From Flavobacterium sp. WV_118_3 (GTDB lineage Bacteria; Bacteroidota; Bacteroidia; Flavobacteriales; Flavobacteriaceae): a DNA stretch of 64,000 nt. Of the stretch, positions 27,924 to 36,880 are shown one piece after another. Each line of letters starts with the position of its first letter. Positions within the stretch are counted from its first letter, which is position 1. The stretch lies in contig NZ_CP156060.1 of NCBI RefSeq assembly GCF_039778605.1, forward strand, positions 2,542,001 through 2,606,000, in the 5' to 3' direction. Below the pieces are notes generated by a model. It was not told where the DNA came from, did no database searches, and saw only the letters and a list, made by a program, of their open reading frames with translations. Position numbers and translations under genes: made by a program.

Positions 27924-29360
27924 ATGAAGTCTAAAGTTTTATTCTTTGCAGCGCTATTGTGTATACTTGTGTTTATTGGCTGTCAGGATGAACCGTCATT
28001 TTCAAAAGAAGGTGAATCCATAATGGCTTTGAAAGCCAAAACTGCTTTCAATAATCAGAACCACACCCTAAAAATTGCCACCTATAACCTCCACTTATAT
28101 TTAGGACCCGCTCCTTTTGAAGACGCCGTACGTCAGGAACAAATTGAAACGTTTATTAAGTCTTCCCTTGCTCACATTGATGTCCTTTTCCTAACCGAAG
28201 TCTGGAACGATTGGACCAAAAACAGTATGCTCAATAATTTAAAAGAATTGTTTCCATTTTCCATCCATTCTAATGCGTGTAATCTCAATCAGGGTGATGG
28301 GCTATTAGTATTATCCAAATTTCCAATATCCGATAATGAATTTACCGTGTTTGGCAATGGAGCCGGTTGGGATTGGTTTGCACCAAAAGGCTTTCATAAA
28401 ACCCGATTCACGACTCCATTTGGGGATTTCGTCTCTTTTTTTACCCATACCCAGTCTGATGAAACATACAGTGCTACTCGCAAAAAACAATTGCAACAAA
28501 TGAGAAATCATATGTCCGATTTAGAGGTTCCGAGTATTATTGTTGGTGATTTAAATATTATCGGAGAATCTGATGAATATTATGACATTTTAAAATCCGT
28601 ATTCCCTGACTATCAGGATTCCTATAGAAAAAGTAATCCAAACAACCCCGGCTATACTTATAACAGCGCAACAAATCATTTGGCACACTATTATTGCTCG
28701 TCCAATGATTATCAACAACGCTTAGATTATATCCTCTTTTCGAGTGGATGGACGGCTCATTCTTCTAAAGTAATCGAACATTGTCGTTATTATTCAGAGT
28801 CTCTAATAGCTAACGCATCCTGTTCTGATCATTATGGGCTTGAAAGTCAGCTTATCCTTATAAAAAACACCGTATTCCCTTTCCGCTCAAACCTGGCAAA
28901 AAGCTATCAGGAGGCTCTAAAAAAAATTGACCATCTAAAGGCGGGATATGGGACTGGTCTAACAGCAAAAATTTTAATCCACAATAAAACGGACAAAACA
29001 CTTACTTTTAAAAGTAAAGCTACTTGGTACAACAGCACCTTTTTTAATTCACCTCCCAACATCCCTCCCGGAGAGTATGGGCTTATATTAGCGTCACACG
29101 ATACTGGGGAAGCAACCGGAGTATACAACCAGCTAACCTATCTATATAACAATCAAAAAATTAGCTTTGGAACATATGTCCCATGGTCGTGGGTATACAC
29201 CAATAATGTATTGGTCGATTTTAAAGAAATTGACTATAACAATTTATACTACAATAGTACCCGCCCCTGGATCTATCGAAAATCCGCAGGACTTGGAATA
29301 ACCGGATCCATTAGCACAGGCGACAGTCCTTATGTGCGTTTTACGGTCGAAAAAAAATAA
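27924..29360 (+). CDS. Sphingomyelinase C-like lipoprotein fused to an actinoporin-like domain
   Basis: 478 residues with a lipobox (FIGC, Cys20). Residues about 48-315 form an endonuclease/exonuclease/phosphatase-type domain of the neutral sphingomyelinase kind: ATYNLHLYLG (Asn55), LTEVWND (Glu92), FFTHTQSD (His175), IVGDLNIIG (Asp209, Asn211), RLDYILFS and CSDHYGLES (Asp302-His303). Residues about 322-478 resemble sea-anemone actinoporins: IHNKTDKTLTF, then WYNST, GEATGVYNQLTYLY, TYVPWSWVYTNN and a YNNLYYN block, ending GITGSISTGDSPYVRFTV. The Tyr-x-x-Leu-Tyr-Tyr at 438-443 matches the phosphocholine-binding tyrosines 131/135/136 of sticholysin II. A helix-prone segment (about 324-340) precedes the domain. 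It may bind and cleave sphingomyelin in host or prey membranes; lipid specificity and pore formation are inferred. A terminator follows. Confidence 0.8.
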   Translation: MKSKVLFFAALLCILVFIGCQDEPSFSKEGESIMALKAKTAFNNQNHTLKIATYNLHLYLGPAPFEDAVRQEQIETFIKSSLAHIDVLFLTEVWNDWTKNSMLNNLKELFPFSIHSNACNLNQGDGLLVLSKFPISDNEFTVFGNGAGWDWFAPKGFHKTRFTTPFGDFVSFFTHTQSDETYSATRKKQLQQMRNHMSDLEVPSIIVGDLNIIGESDEYYDILKSVFPDYQDSYRKSNPNNPGYTYNSATNHLAHYYCSSNDYQQRLDYILFSSGWTAHSSKVIEHCRYYSESLIANASCSDHYGLESQLILIKNTVFPFRSNLAKSYQEALKKIDHLKAGYGTGLTAKILIHNKTDKTLTFKSKATWYNSTFFNSPPNIPPGEYGLILASHDTGEATGVYNQLTYLYNNQKISFGTYVPWSWVYTNNVLVDFKEIDYNNLYYNSTRPWIYRKSAGLGITGSISTGDSPYVRFTVEKK

Positions 29361-29437
29361 AATCTACAATTTGAACAATTTATATAGCGCAAAACATGGC
29401 TCCTAATAATATTCTAAATTGGACATACCACAAAACC

Positions 29438-29468
29438 AAAAAGCCGCTTTAGTAAAGCGGCTTTTTTA
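29438..29468. terminator. Bidirectional terminator
   Basis: Arms AAAGCCGCTTT / AAAGCGGCTTT with a 3-base loop and A/T runs on both sides, between convergent genes. Confidence 0.92.
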
Positions 29469-29506
29469 TCGGATAAAAATAAACGGAGGGTAGTATTGTT
29501 TTTATA

Positions 29507-29917
29507 TTAATATAATGTTGTCGATGCCGACATAACCGATCCGGTTGAGCTATTTTCTTTAACCACCTCGCCGTTTATAATAATCTGTACTTTTAGTGTG
29601 CCTGTTTCTCCTTGTGTCGCTACATTGGCAGATCCTCCAAACGAAATGGCCTGTACCGATGCCGGCATGTTAATTTCCGGACTTTCCCAAGTAGTTGCAT
29701 TTATATCCGTATGGGTCGTCATATCCCCTTGCGCATTGGTATAGGCAATTACATCAATTGTGGCATTATCGGATGCTATTGCTTTATAACGCACCATTTT
29801 GTTGGTTCCTCCGGATCCGCTGCCATTTCCCGACCCGTCACTATCGCTGCTACACGATGTGGAAATTAATCCGAAGGCCATGGTCAATACTAACGTCGCT
29901 AAAATCTTCTTTCTCAT
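29507..29917 (-). CDS. Small lipoprotein, MmpS-like
   Basis: 136 residues with a lipobox (LISTSC, Cys22), a Gly/Ser/Asp-rich linker (SDSDGSGNGSGSGG), and a beta-rich domain beginning VRYKAIASDNATIDVIAYTN and ending LKVQIIINGEVVKENSS. The layout (VxY.v....I.YTn..G) resembles MmpS-type accessory lipoproteins, but the match is loose. No transporter gene is adjacent. Confidence 0.6.
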   Translation of the reverse strand: MRKKILATLVLTMAFGLISTSCSSDSDGSGNGSGSGGTNKMVRYKAIASDNATIDVIAYTNAQGDMTTHTDINATTWESPEINMPASVQAISFGGSANVATQGETGTLKVQIIINGEVVKENSSTGSVMSASTTLY

Positions 29918-30147
29918 AATATAAAATGTCTAAATGGTTAACAATCTTTTTCTGAAGCAAAGTTAGATTCCCGCCAAAACAGCAACAATAACAGGAAATG
30001 AGTATTTTTTTCTAATGGTTTTCCGGTATTTTATCACATTCACATGGCTTTTTGCGATGTTTTTACAATCTTTGAAAGAATTTGCTTTTAAAAGAATATT
30101 TTTAGAAAGAAAATTCTTGTTTATTACTCAAAAATCAATACACTCCC

Positions 30148-32160
30148 ATGCAACGGTCCTCATACCTCCGCAAGCTTTTATGGCTTTTTTTAATACTACA
30201 CGGTTTTCTCTTTTCCGTTACTGCACAACAGTTATTACCCGTCAACGAAAAAAACTATGCCGATAGTCTTCGTCAGATTGTTTATTCCAGATCAGCCGAT
30301 AGTAGTAAAGCCAATGCCAGTTTTTTGCTTTCCGATTACTGGCGGGCAAAAGACACTGTAAAAAGTCGGATGTTCCTAACCAAAGGCAAACAACTGAGTG
30401 CTAAAAATCCCTATCTAAATGCGCTGTATTTTTTTTATGAAGGCCAACATCTATCGGCAATCCATCCGGAAAAGGCACAAATATCCCTATACAAAGCCAC
30501 TCAAAAACTAATGGCCTTCCGTACAGCAGCCAGTTATGAAGCAGCAGCAGCAGCCTGGTACAACTATGGTATATTGCAACGAAATAAAAAAGGAGATCCA
30601 TTCGTAATTAATATTTTATTAAACAAATCAATTCCGCTTGCACAACAATCCGGTAAATCCGAAAAAATGGCACATTATTATTCACAATTGGGCACTCTTT
30701 TTATGTATAACGCCCAATTTGATAAAGCCGAAGTTTATAATAAAAAGGCTATCGATTTGCTCGAAAAAAAGAAACCGGGATCTTCCGAACTTATGCTCGC
30801 CTACCTCGGTGCGGTAAGTAATTTCATTTACAAAGGTGATAGTGAAACCGCTAAAATCTTATTGGACAAGGCTAAAGTTATCCTGGAGCCGCATCAAGAA
30901 TCGACACAGTATCCCTATTACTATTACAACGAAGGGTTGTATCTTATTTCGAAAGGCTATTTTAACAATGCTATCAAAAGTATCGATAAAGGAATTATAC
31001 TGGCTCAAAGTCTAAACCAACCGACTTTATTGCAAATGCTTACGTTTAGAAAGTATGATATTTACCTGCAATTGGAAGAATATAAAAATGCCCGGGATTT
31101 GTTAGTAAAACTTTTAAAGGAAGGCAATCTGTCCGCCGAAGTAAACAATCGGAAAATGTTTTATACCCAACTGGCCGCTGTTAATGAAAAAATGGGAAAC
31201 CTGAAAGAAGCATATCAATGGCAGACACAATACAGTAAACTGAGTGATAGTATTAACGACAGTAAGCTCAAAGAGAAAATCAATGAGCTGGAAGTGCAGT
31301 TTCAAAACGCAGAAAATCAGAAAAAAATCACCGCTTTGGAAACCGATAAAAAAGAAGCCGACTTGGCAGCACGCAACAATCGGCTTTTTAGTAGTTTGCT
31401 TGGCGCATCAACATTATTTTTTCTGGCCATCGCCTTACTGGCTTTTGCTTTCTATAGAAATCAGAAAAAACTATCGGAACAAAAAGAAATCAATCACCAG
31501 CAACAATTAAAAGAATTACACCAACAACAACTTCTATCTACAACCGAGGCCATGCTGGAAGGCGAAGAACGGGAACGCCGAAGGGTAGCGCGCGACCTTC
31601 ATGACGGTTTAGGCGGAATGCTGGCCGGAATAAAAATAAAATTATCCGGTGAAATGAGCCGTGGTGATAAAAATCCCAATCCCATAGAAATTCATAAAAT
31701 CATCGGTCAGCTCGACAATGCGGTTACCGAATTACGTCGTATAGCTCGTAATATGATGCCGGAAACATTACTTCGTTTTGGTCTCGAAACTGCCCTGAAA
31801 GATCTATGTGAATCCCTAGAATCTCAGAACATTTCCATTAGTTATGAGTCATTTAATTTGGATACCGAAATGGTGATTTCTACCCAGGTGATCATCTACC
31901 GTATTATTCAGGAAGCACTATCCAACGCCATCCGCCATGCAAACGCCCAAAATATTATGGTACAATGCAGTCAGAATGGAAAAACTTTTTTCATCACTGT
32001 TGAAGACGATGGTTACGGTTTTGATAAAAATATTCTGGATCAGAAGAAAGGAATAGGTATTACCAATATTGAAAACAGAGCTAAATACCTAAATGGAACT
32101 GTTGAAATTCATTCGGCTCCTCACGAGGGAACCACTATAAACATCGAATTATATGTCTGA
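30148..32160 (+). CDS. Tetratricopeptide-repeat sensor histidine kinase
   Basis: 670 residues. A signal peptide/anchor (LLWLFLILHGFLFSVTA) is followed by a TPR region (about 40-400, including YYSQLGTLFMYNAQFDKAEV). Then come a coiled coil, a transmembrane segment at about 412-434 (LFFLAIALLAFAFY), and a HisKA_3/HATPase kinase module with the phosphorylated His485 in RRRVARDLHDGLGG. The N, G1 and G2 boxes are EALSNAIRHANAQN, DDGYGFD and GIGITNIENRAKYL. This NarX/DegS-like layout with periplasmic TPRs is common in Bacteroidetes. It overlaps the response regulator by 8 bp, so the two form a co-translated pair. Confidence 0.95.
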   Translation: MQRSSYLRKLLWLFLILHGFLFSVTAQQLLPVNEKNYADSLRQIVYSRSADSSKANASFLLSDYWRAKDTVKSRMFLTKGKQLSAKNPYLNALYFFYEGQHLSAIHPEKAQISLYKATQKLMAFRTAASYEAAAAAWYNYGILQRNKKGDPFVINILLNKSIPLAQQSGKSEKMAHYYSQLGTLFMYNAQFDKAEVYNKKAIDLLEKKKPGSSELMLAYLGAVSNFIYKGDSETAKILLDKAKVILEPHQESTQYPYYYYNEGLYLISKGYFNNAIKSIDKGIILAQSLNQPTLLQMLTFRKYDIYLQLEEYKNARDLLVKLLKEGNLSAEVNNRKMFYTQLAAVNEKMGNLKEAYQWQTQYSKLSDSINDSKLKEKINELEVQFQNAENQKKITALETDKKEADLAARNNRLFSSLLGASTLFFLAIALLAFAFYRNQKKLSEQKEINHQQQLKELHQQQLLSTTEAMLEGEERERRRVARDLHDGLGGMLAGIKIKLSGEMSRGDKNPNPIEIHKIIGQLDNAVTELRRIARNMMPETLLRFGLETALKDLCESLESQNISISYESFNLDTEMVISTQVIIYRIIQEALSNAIRHANAQNIMVQCSQNGKTFFITVEDDGYGFDKNILDQKKGIGITNIENRAKYLNGTVEIHSAPHEGTTINIELYV

Positions 32161-32788
32161 TACTTCAAAAATTATCCTGGCCATTGTAGATGATCATCCA
32201 ATTGTTATTGAAGGCCTGAAAACATTATTAAAGAGTAATTTACGCATTACTGCTGTTAGTTTTACTAATGGGGAGTCTTTTATCAATTTTCTCGAAAGTA
32301 ATGAGGTGGATATTGTATTGCTTGACATTATGCTCCCCGACTACCATGGGATTGAGCTTTGCAAAATCATCAAGAAAAAAACACCAGAAACGGTTATTTT
32401 AGGTTTGAGTAATCAGGCGGAACGAAGCATTATGATGCAACTACTTCAAAACGGTGCCGGTGGTTATGTACTAAAAAATGCGGATGCAAACGAACTTTTA
32501 AACTGTATTTCCGAAGCTTTGGAAGGAAAACTGGCTTTTAGCAAAGAAGCGAAAGAAATCATAATGAAACCATCGCAAAACGAATGGAAAGCGATTCCAA
32601 CATTGACAAAAAGAGAAAAACAGATTTTACAGAAAATTGCGAATGGCGAAACTACAGTTACAATTGCTGATGAACTTTTCGTAAGTCCGCTAACAGTTGA
32701 AACTCACAGACGCAATCTGCTTCAGAAATTCGGAGCTAAAAATGTAGCAGAGCTCATTAAAATGGCTGTCGAATATAAATTTTTATAA
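32153..32788 (+). CDS. LuxR/NarL-type response regulator
   Basis: 211 residues. A receiver domain with the acidic pocket (VDDHP), phospho-acceptor Asp58 in LLDIMLPDYHG, and the usual Lys (YVLKNA). A LuxR-type helix-turn-helix follows (LTKREKQILQKIANGETTVT, then VSPLTVETHRRNLLQKF). It should be phosphorylated by the kinase it overlaps. Targets unknown. No typical partner genes follow; the region downstream is decayed or repetitive. Confidence 0.95.
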   Translation: MSDTSKIILAIVDDHPIVIEGLKTLLKSNLRITAVSFTNGESFINFLESNEVDIVLLDIMLPDYHGIELCKIIKKKTPETVILGLSNQAERSIMMQLLQNGAGGYVLKNADANELLNCISEALEGKLAFSKEAKEIIMKPSQNEWKAIPTLTKREKQILQKIANGETTVTIADELFVSPLTVETHRRNLLQKFGAKNVAELIKMAVEYKFL

Positions 32789-32812
32789 TTATAACTTAAA
32801 AATTACCGGTTC

Positions 32813-33185
32813 TGAAACCATTGAAAGAAATTGCCCATTATATCAAGGATTTTCCAAATAAAATTCAGCTACTTCTAAATCATTTTCACAATACGACTAA
32901 AGATGTTATACCAGTAGCCGAAGAAGTAATCAGCTATAGTATGTCTACTTTAAATCACATAGAAATGTAGTGTATTTTGCTGCCTATACCAATATCATTA
33001 GGCTTCTATTCCAGAACCATTTGGAATTAAGCCTTTTAAAAACGAATTTTCGACCTAATAAGAGTACTAAAAGATCGATACAATTATCTTTGATGCATAT
33101 CAAAACTATTGTTGCTTTCAAAACAAGAAAAAATACTGAAAAAGCAGTCGTGAAAAAGTTACTTCATACCTGTAAAAACGGGTAA
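32813..33185 (+). pseudogene. Remnant of a DUF1801 (YdhG-like) gene
   Basis: Fragments of one DUF1801 protein appear in three frames. Frame A gives LKEIAHYIKDFPNKIQLLLN and IPVAEEVISYSMSTLNHIEM, ending in a stop. Frame B gives VYFAAYTNII. Frame C gives IPEPFGIKPFKNEFST. Frame B resumes with KSTKRSIQLSL and KTRKNTEKAV. The order and spacing follow the family (EEVISYxMP, YFAAYKxHIGFYP, PFKxEL, KGAIQFPL, NLEKA). At least three frameshifts, so certainly non-functional. Confidence 0.75.
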
Positions 33186-33719
33186 CGTTATTACAAAAAA
33201 AAACGATTATCTGGTGTACGCTGTATGTAAAAAAATCCAAAAAACTAAAAATTAATTTTTAGCACAATTTTCGGCTCCGGAAAGATGAACTCTGGAAAAC
33301 AACAGTAATTCGGTTAAATATCTGTCTCATTGTAACGAAAAAAAATGATGCTTTTTCATGGTATGCGTGAGCATTCTTTACCCAAATTAAAAGCAACACT
33401 TATAGCAACGAACCTACATTTTAAAACAGCATTATGATTGCATCGACAGCCATCGCACCTATTATCGTAAAAAAACCATACTCTTTCCCCAACAATTATT
33501 TTGAAACTACGTCGTATTATTCCTGAAACCAACTATCAGATTACCGAACAAATGCAATGAAATTCACCTGGTTTTTAGTCGAAGAAATAAAACCTTCAAC
33601 ACCACAACCACTAAAGTCATTTCGAGACATTCTATTGTCACTTACCGACAAACAATATCTTTCTTTAGAAGTATATAAAAAAAGAATATACCTTTGCCTC
33701 GCAAAAATCATTTAAGATA
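33186..33719. other. Non-coding stretch, possibly further gene decay
   Basis: No open frame of useful length. Short pieces (LRKDELWKTT, GMREHSLPKLKATL) look protein-like but I cannot place them. It lies between the DUF1801 remnant and the tandem array. Confidence 0.4.
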
Positions 33720-34715
33720 AAATAGTTAAGAGGTACTCTCTCGTTAAAACTGACTCCCCTATCAACTTTAAAGATCTAAAGAGCACCTCATTAACAACTG
33801 TTTAACCCCAAAAAAACTTTATTTTTCAAATCATCTGTTTTTCATCTATAAAAACTGTATTCCCTTTTTTAGGTGATAACAATTTTTACATTTTAAATAG
33901 TTAAGAGACACCCTCCTTCAAAACTGACTCCCCCAATCAATTTTAAAAATCTAACGGGTGCCTCATTAACAACTGTTTAACCCCAAAAAAACTTTATTTT
34001 TCAAATCATCTGTTTTTCATCTATAAAAACTGTATTCCCTTTTTTAGGTGATAACAATTTTTACATTTTAAATAGTTAAGAGACACCCTCCTTCAAAACT
34101 GACTCCCCCAATCAATTTTAAAAATCTAACGGGTGCCTCATTAACAACTGTTTAACCCCAAAAAACTTTATTTTCAAATCATCTGTTTTTTTCATCTATA
34201 AAAACTGTATTCCTTTTTTTAGGTGATAACAATTTTTACATTTTAAATAGTTAAGAGACACCCTTCCTTCAAAACTGACTCCCCAATCAATTTTAAAAAT
34301 CTAACGGGTGCCTCATTAACAACTGTTTAACCCCAAAAAACTTTATTTTCAAATCATCTGTTTTCATCTATAAAAACTGTATTCCCTTTTTTAGATGATA
34401 ACAATTTTTACATTTTAAATAGTTAAGAGACACCCTTACTTCAAAACTGACTCCCCAATCAATTTTAAAAATCTAAAGGGTACCTCATTAACAACTGTTT
34501 AACTCCAAAAAACTTTATTTTCAAATCATCTGTTTTTCATCTATAAAACTGTCTTATTTACTTTTTTCAGGTGATACAATTTTTATAATTTAAATAGTTA
34601 AGAGACTCCCTTACTTCAAAACTGATTCCTCCAATCAATTTCAAGAATTCACATGGGCAACTCATTAACAACTTAACCCTAAAAACTTTAATTTTAAATA
34701 ATTACATAACAATCA
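33720..34715. repeat. Tandem array of about 5.7 copies of a 175-bp unit
   Basis: Units begin with AAATAGTTAAGAG at 33720, 33895, 34070, 34245, 34417 and 34592 (periods 175, 175, 175, 172, 175). The middle copies are nearly identical; the first and last have diverged. Each unit holds an inverted repeat with arms about 45 bp apart: GAGACACCC / GGGTGCCTC in copies 2-4, GAGGTACTCT / AGAGCACCTC in copy 1, GAGACACCCTT / AAGGGTACCTC in copy 5. It also holds T-rich and A-rich tracts. No coding frame runs through it. Function unknown. Confidence 0.9.
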
Positions 34716-35147
34716 CCTTAAAGAACATCTTTTGTTCTTTATTAAGTTGTAACAAAATCAGATTTAGTATAGAAGGTACTCACTCTCCAACGTGTTCCAC
34801 TCTTTTAATAAACGCTCTGACTCCGAAATCTTTAATCTTGTATAATCCATACGTGATTTCCGAATCATTTACAGAGCAAAGTAATAGCAAAAAAAACAGC
34901 GAAAAAAAAATTCAACTACGCACCTATACTCAAGAGTAAAAAAAAACAATAACATACTAAAAATCAATATATTATATACTTAATTTATCAATTTTTGAGT
35001 GGATTTGCGTATACTGATTTTGTAATACTCCTGTCTGTTAAATAGCTATTAAACTATTCTATTTTCAGTCAAAAAAATCATTTAAAACAAAATATCAAAA
35101 AGAATGTGTTAATTTTCATACTTTTATACAACAAAAAACAAAAAATT
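34716..35147. other. AT-rich non-coding stretch upstream of the DUF1761 gene
   Basis: No gene seen. Its first part (from about 34760) is less repetitive; the last 150 bp are very AT-rich with several A-runs. A TACTTTTA box about 20 bp before the ATG is a weak -7 candidate. Confidence 0.45.
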
Positions 35148-35630
35148 ATGGAAATTAACTTTTTAGCGCTACTATTAGCTGCATTATCCACTCTTGTAGT
35201 TGGATTTATATGGTACAATCCTAAAGTTTTCGGTATTATCTGGATGAAAGAAGCACACTTAACAGAAGAACAGGTAAAAACAGGCAATATGGCTGTTATA
35301 TTCGGGATGGCTATTGTCTATGCCTTTTTTATTTCTTTTATTCTTCAGATGCTGACTATTCACCAATTCGGAGCATTGGGAATGATTGGAGGTGATCCTA
35401 CTGTTGCAAAACCGTCCTACCAAGCTTTTATGGCCGATTATGGCGAGGCTTTCCGCACTTTTAAACACGGAATGCTACACGGCTTTTTCTCAGGATTATT
35501 TTTTGCTTTACCAGTAGTAGGAACCGGCGCCCTTTTTGAACGCAGATCCTGGAAATATACTTTAATCGCCGGTGGTTTCTGGGTGGTTAGCTGTATGATT
35601 ATGGGGGGAATAATTTGTGCTATGAAATAG
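35148..35630 (+). CDS. DUF1761 family membrane protein
   Basis: 160 residues from the ATG giving MEINFLALLLAALS; a non-ATG start 14 codons upstream is unlikely. There are four hydrophobic segments: LALLLAALSTLVVGFIWY, MAVIFGMAIVYAFFISFIL, GMLHGFFSGLFFALPVVGTG and LIAGGFWVVSCMIMGGIICA. The family pattern is also there (GFIWYNPKVFGIIWMKE near the start, HGMLHGF). Inner-membrane protein of unknown function. A terminator follows. Confidence 0.88.
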   Translation: MEINFLALLLAALSTLVVGFIWYNPKVFGIIWMKEAHLTEEQVKTGNMAVIFGMAIVYAFFISFILQMLTIHQFGALGMIGGDPTVAKPSYQAFMADYGEAFRTFKHGMLHGFFSGLFFALPVVGTGALFERRSWKYTLIAGGFWVVSCMIMGGIICAMK

Positions 35631-35663
35631 AAATTTTTATCTTTTAACACTTATTTATATACT

Positions 35664-35697
35664 AATCGCTCTACATTTGTGGAGCGATTCTTATTTT
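35664..35697 (+). terminator. Terminator of the DUF1761 gene
   Basis: Arms AATCGCTC / GAGCGATT with a 10-base loop and a CTTATTTT tail. It lies just before, and partly sets the start of, the next gene. Confidence 0.75.
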
Positions 35698-36846
35698 GTG
35701 ATAACAGACTTTACCTATAAAATTTATACTACTGCCGGCGAACTCCCTAAAAACTGGGATGATATCGCTGTTACCAATATTTTTCTTAGCAAAGCGTATA
35801 TTAAAGTCCTGGAGAAATCGGCTCCAGCCAATATGGTTTGCCATTATATCGGTTTATTCAGACAAGACGAATTATGCGGAATTGCCTTATCGCAGTTTTT
35901 GGATTTAAACAAAGTCGAATCATTTGGCGAAAGAGATAGTTGTCTTAAAACGTCAGCCCGCAATTTTATATTCCGAAACTTTAGCGCTCATGTGCTTTTT
36001 ATTGGAAATAATATGCTTACCGGTCAGAATGCTTTTGTTTTAAACGAAAAAATGAAACCGTCGCAGGCTATTACACTATTACTACAGGCAACAGAAGCAT
36101 TAAAGGAACACTTCCGAAAACAAAAAACAAAAATCCATTTGACTGTTTTTAAGGATTTTTCCGAATATGATACCGTTTCTTTTGCAATTCCCGAATTCGC
36201 TTCATTTTACCGGTTCACCACTCAACCCAATATGCTTTTTAACATCCCGGAAAACTGGAATTACGAAACGGATTATGTAGAGGCATTGACTAAAAAATAC
36301 CGGGATCAATATAAAAGAGCGCGAAAAAAGGCAACAGACATTGTTAAACAAAAGTTTAGTCTGGATGACATCCAAAAACATTCCGATACCATTCATTGTT
36401 TGTATCAGAATGTAGCGCGTAATGCGCCTTTTAATACTTTTTTCCTGGCCGAAAATCATTTTTTTAAGCTCAAAAAATTACTGGGTGATCGGTTTTTATT
36501 TTACGGTTATTTTCTGGATCATAAACTGATTGGTTTTAATACATTGATCCAAAACGGTTCAACCATCGACACGTATTTTCTGGGATATGACGACGAATAC
36601 CAACGGGACAAAATGTTGTATCTGAATATGCTTTACGATATGATTGGCTATTCGGTGAATAAAGGCTTTACAAAAATTGTTTTTGCCCGTACGGCTCTTG
36701 AAATCAAGAGTTCCGTAGGTGCAAAACCGGAGAAAATGTTTGGTTATATTCAACACGAAAATTCTTTTATCAACCGTTATATTTCAAAACTATTCCGTTC
36801 ACTGGAACCGGAAACACTTTGGCAGGAACGCAATCCGTTTAAATAA
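35698..36846 (+). CDS. FemAB/GNAT-like acyltransferase
   Basis: 382 residues if it starts at the GTG at 35698 (ITDFTYKIYTT); a TTG at 35677 would lie within the preceding terminator and is less likely. The second half (from about YVEALTKKYRDQYKRARKKA) with FLFYGYFLDHKLIGFNTLIQ and TYFLGYDDEYQRDKMLYLNM resembles FemAB/peptidoglycan-bridge or GNAT-type aminoacyl/acyltransferases. It carries no signal peptide. Substrate unknown; the start codon is uncertain. Confidence 0.65.
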   Translation: MITDFTYKIYTTAGELPKNWDDIAVTNIFLSKAYIKVLEKSAPANMVCHYIGLFRQDELCGIALSQFLDLNKVESFGERDSCLKTSARNFIFRNFSAHVLFIGNNMLTGQNAFVLNEKMKPSQAITLLLQATEALKEHFRKQKTKIHLTVFKDFSEYDTVSFAIPEFASFYRFTTQPNMLFNIPENWNYETDYVEALTKKYRDQYKRARKKATDIVKQKFSLDDIQKHSDTIHCLYQNVARNAPFNTFFLAENHFFKLKKLLGDRFLFYGYFLDHKLIGFNTLIQNGSTIDTYFLGYDDEYQRDKMLYLNMLYDMIGYSVNKGFTKIVFARTALEIKSSVGAKPEKMFGYIQHENSFINRYISKLFRSLEPETLWQERNPFK

Positions 36847-36847
36847 A

Positions 36848-36872
36848 AAAGAGCGGCTGTAAACCACTCTTT
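36848..36872. terminator. Bidirectional terminator (imperfect)
   Basis: AAAGAG(C)GG / CC(A)CTCTTT with a 7-base loop, between convergent genes. Confidence 0.55.
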
Positions 36873-36880
36873 CTGTATTT

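Noticed and set aside
32970..33185. 71-codon open frame as an independent gene
   Set aside because: It is one frame of the decayed DUF1801 gene and carries only part of the family motifs.
33720..34715. CRISPR array
   Set aside because: The whole 175-bp unit is repeated with no unique spacers, and no cas genes are in the window.
33720..34715. Integron attC array
   Set aside because: No integrase, no cassettes and no matching core sites (GTTRRRY with RYYYAAC in attC order).
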